Positions 62,924-64,000 of a DNA stretch of 64,000 bases are shown here, piece by piece (within the stretch, counting starts at the first letter, position 1; every line of letters starts with the position of its first letter). The stretch lies in NCBI RefSeq assembly GCF_009674725.1, contig NZ_WKKH01000026.1:1-64000 (forward strand). Reading direction: 5' to 3'. The DNA comes from Pedobacter petrophilus. Lineage in GTDB: Bacteria > Bacteroidota > Bacteroidia > Sphingobacteriales > Sphingobacteriaceae. The position numbers and the translations under genes were made by a program. The notes under the pieces were generated by a model. It did no database searches. It saw only the letters and a list, made by a program, of their open reading frames with translations, and was not told where the DNA came from.

Positions 62924-63448
62924 TTAAAACGAGTTTATAAGCAATAATTCTTTAGCTTTTTTTAAGTCGATATTTTCGTTCCATGGCAATTTTAGAAAGC
63001 ATTGTGTTTGCCATTTTTGTGTTTTCTCTGCCTGTTTATTGCCTGCTAAATCCCACGGTGGATAAACCCGAATGCCACGTTTACCGTTAATTTTTCCATT
63101 TGATAAAACTTGATGTTCCAACAGAATTTTTTTTGAAAAAATAAAAACACCAAAACAATCTTCCTTACTCACCGCAATAAAATAAAAGTCGAAATTGTCT
63201 GACACCTCAAATGGTTCAGTGATGCCCTGAGCATTTCTTTTCCAAACGGTAACAAATTGCCCGGTTTTTGTTGGCGTAATTTTCGCCATTCTAAACTTTA
63301 CACTTTTGTTTTCCAGTTGAAACTGGTGTGCCAAATAGGGCTGACTTTCACTTTCCGTAATCACATCAGAATAACCGAGTTTTAGAGGTGCAAAAACCTT
63401 TTCGCTTAATAAACGAAGTATCGAAAGAAAATCTCTGGAAATTAACAA
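62924..63448 (-). CDS. MepB family protein
   Basis: A 174-aa MepB-like protein: TITPTKTGQFVTVWKR-like segment (ITPTKTGQFVTVWKR), FYFIAVSKEDCFGVFIFSKKILLEHQVLS and GKRGIRVYPPWDLAGNKQAEKTQKWQ are the family hallmarks. MepB is encoded in the Staphylococcus mepRAB efflux operon but has no known function. The start is TTG at 63448; a stop lies three codons upstream and no ATG fits. It follows the methyltransferase gene after 17 bp, in the same direction. Confidence 0.87.
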   Translation of the reverse strand: MLISRDFLSILRLLSEKVFAPLKLGYSDVITESESQPYLAHQFQLENKSVKFRMAKITPTKTGQFVTVWKRNAQGITEPFEVSDNFDFYFIAVSKEDCFGVFIFSKKILLEHQVLSNGKINGKRGIRVYPPWDLAGNKQAEKTQKWQTQCFLKLPWNENIDLKKAKELLLINSF

Positions 63449-63465
63449 TTTGCTTTGCTAAACAG

Positions 63466-64000
63466 TTAAAGTACACGCAACAACAAACCTTTCAAATACT
63501 CCCCTTCCGGAAAAGAAATTCTCACCGGGTGATCTTCAGGCTGACAGAATTGTTTAATCACCTGAACTTCCTTGCCGGCATCAAGCGCTGCCCAGGCAAT
63601 AATTTGTTTAAAGGTATCAATATCAACCGCACCTGAGCAGGAGAAAGTAGCTAGCAAACCACCTTTTTCTAAAAGCAACATTCCTAAACGATTCAAATCC
63701 TTATAGGCCCTTGCAGCACGATCCAAAGCCGAACGGGATGGTGCATATTTTGGTGGATCTAATACAATGATATCGAACTTTTCACCTGCATCTTTAAACG
63801 CACGAAGTTGTTTATTTACATCAGATTGAATGGTGGTTACTTTTGCCGCATCAAAATGATTCAGATCTACATTCTGTTTTAAGGTTTCAATGGCTAATGC
63901 CGAACTATCAACACTGGTAATACTTGCTGCGCCATTGGCTAAACTATTTAAACTAAAACCCCCACTGTAGCTAAAACAATCGAGCACTTTTTTGCCCTTG
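63466..64000 (-). CDS. rlmI: Class I rRNA methyltransferase (RlmI-like), 5' part off window
   Basis: The C-terminal ~178 residues of a RlmI/RlmK-type SAM-dependent 23S rRNA cytosine methyltransferase. The SAM-binding start VLDCFSYSGGFSLNSLA is visible, followed by ITSVDSSALAIETLKQNVDLN, the catalytic-site motif IVLDPPKYAPS and a late FSCSGAVD. The frame is open to the window edge, reading KGKKVLDCF, so the N-terminal PUA domain lies beyond it. The mepB-like gene is co-directional, 17 bp downstream. Confidence 0.9.
   Translation of the reverse strand, partial: KGKKVLDCFSYSGGFSLNSLANGAASITSVDSSALAIETLKQNVDLNHFDAAKVTTIQSDVNKQLRAFKDAGEKFDIIVLDPPKYAPSRSALDRAARAYKDLNRLGMLLLEKGGLLATFSCSGAVDIDTFKQIIAWAALDAGKEVQVIKQFCQPEDHPVRISFPEGEYLKGLLLRVL

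Overview
This is a chromosomal window from a member of the Bacteroidota. Gene content and protein style suggest Sphingobacteriaceae, probably Pedobacter or a close relative. The reasons are low GC, Bacteroidota promoters (TTTG, about 20 nt, then TAnnTTTG) in front of many genes, almost no Shine-Dalgarno sequences, and families such as DUF4369-TlpA fusions, SusC-like plug proteins, DUF6263 and DUF4920. I saw no rRNA, tRNA, CRISPR array or prophage. The species is an inference.

Layout. 0-4 kb: an IS200/REP-type Y1 transposase with a structured repeat, a GNAT, pdhB, a pentapeptide-repeat protein and two probable gene remnants. 4-16 kb: an SNF2 helicase, aat, a DUF1800/DUF1501 secretion-type pair, lipid-linked genes (App1-like phosphatase, lipid kinase) and small envelope proteins. 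16-20 kb: rbfA-hflX, radA, DUF4920. 20-32 kb: amino-acid and central metabolism (ilvE, tryptophan dioxygenase, a ClC channel, a SerB/SerA-tail fusion, an arginase-fold protein without metal ligands, a TlpA-like protein, purD) and two auxiliary enzymes for unsaturated fatty-acid oxidation. 32-39 kb: an MG2/TonB-plug protein, dcd, a phosphopantetheinyl transferase, lipB, and serine and SGNH hydrolases. 40-47 kb: a tight six-gene SpoIIM-to-DUF58 MoxR operon with a divergent RDD gene. 47-55 kb: NdpA-like protein, a GNAT-MarR operon with a candidate operator, a frameshifted thioredoxin-like gene, a Cys/His-rich small protein with a TonB receptor, an OYE-family enzyme and an aldo/keto reductase. 55.5-58.4 kb: an autoregulated YtrA-type ABC operon. 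58.6-64 kb: hydrolase, DUF6263, MtfA-like peptidase, Gfo/Idh oxidoreductase, MepB-like protein and the 3' part of an RlmI-like methyltransferase.

The most notable non-coding signals are a hairpin-ended repeat present both beside the transposase and at 24.1 kb, three intergenic arrays with 7-bp periodicity, two promoter-overlapping inverted repeats beside MarR and GntR genes, and several start codons only 5-10 nt from a -7 box. Nothing here is clearly a new defence or mobile system. All family calls were made by reading, without database searches.
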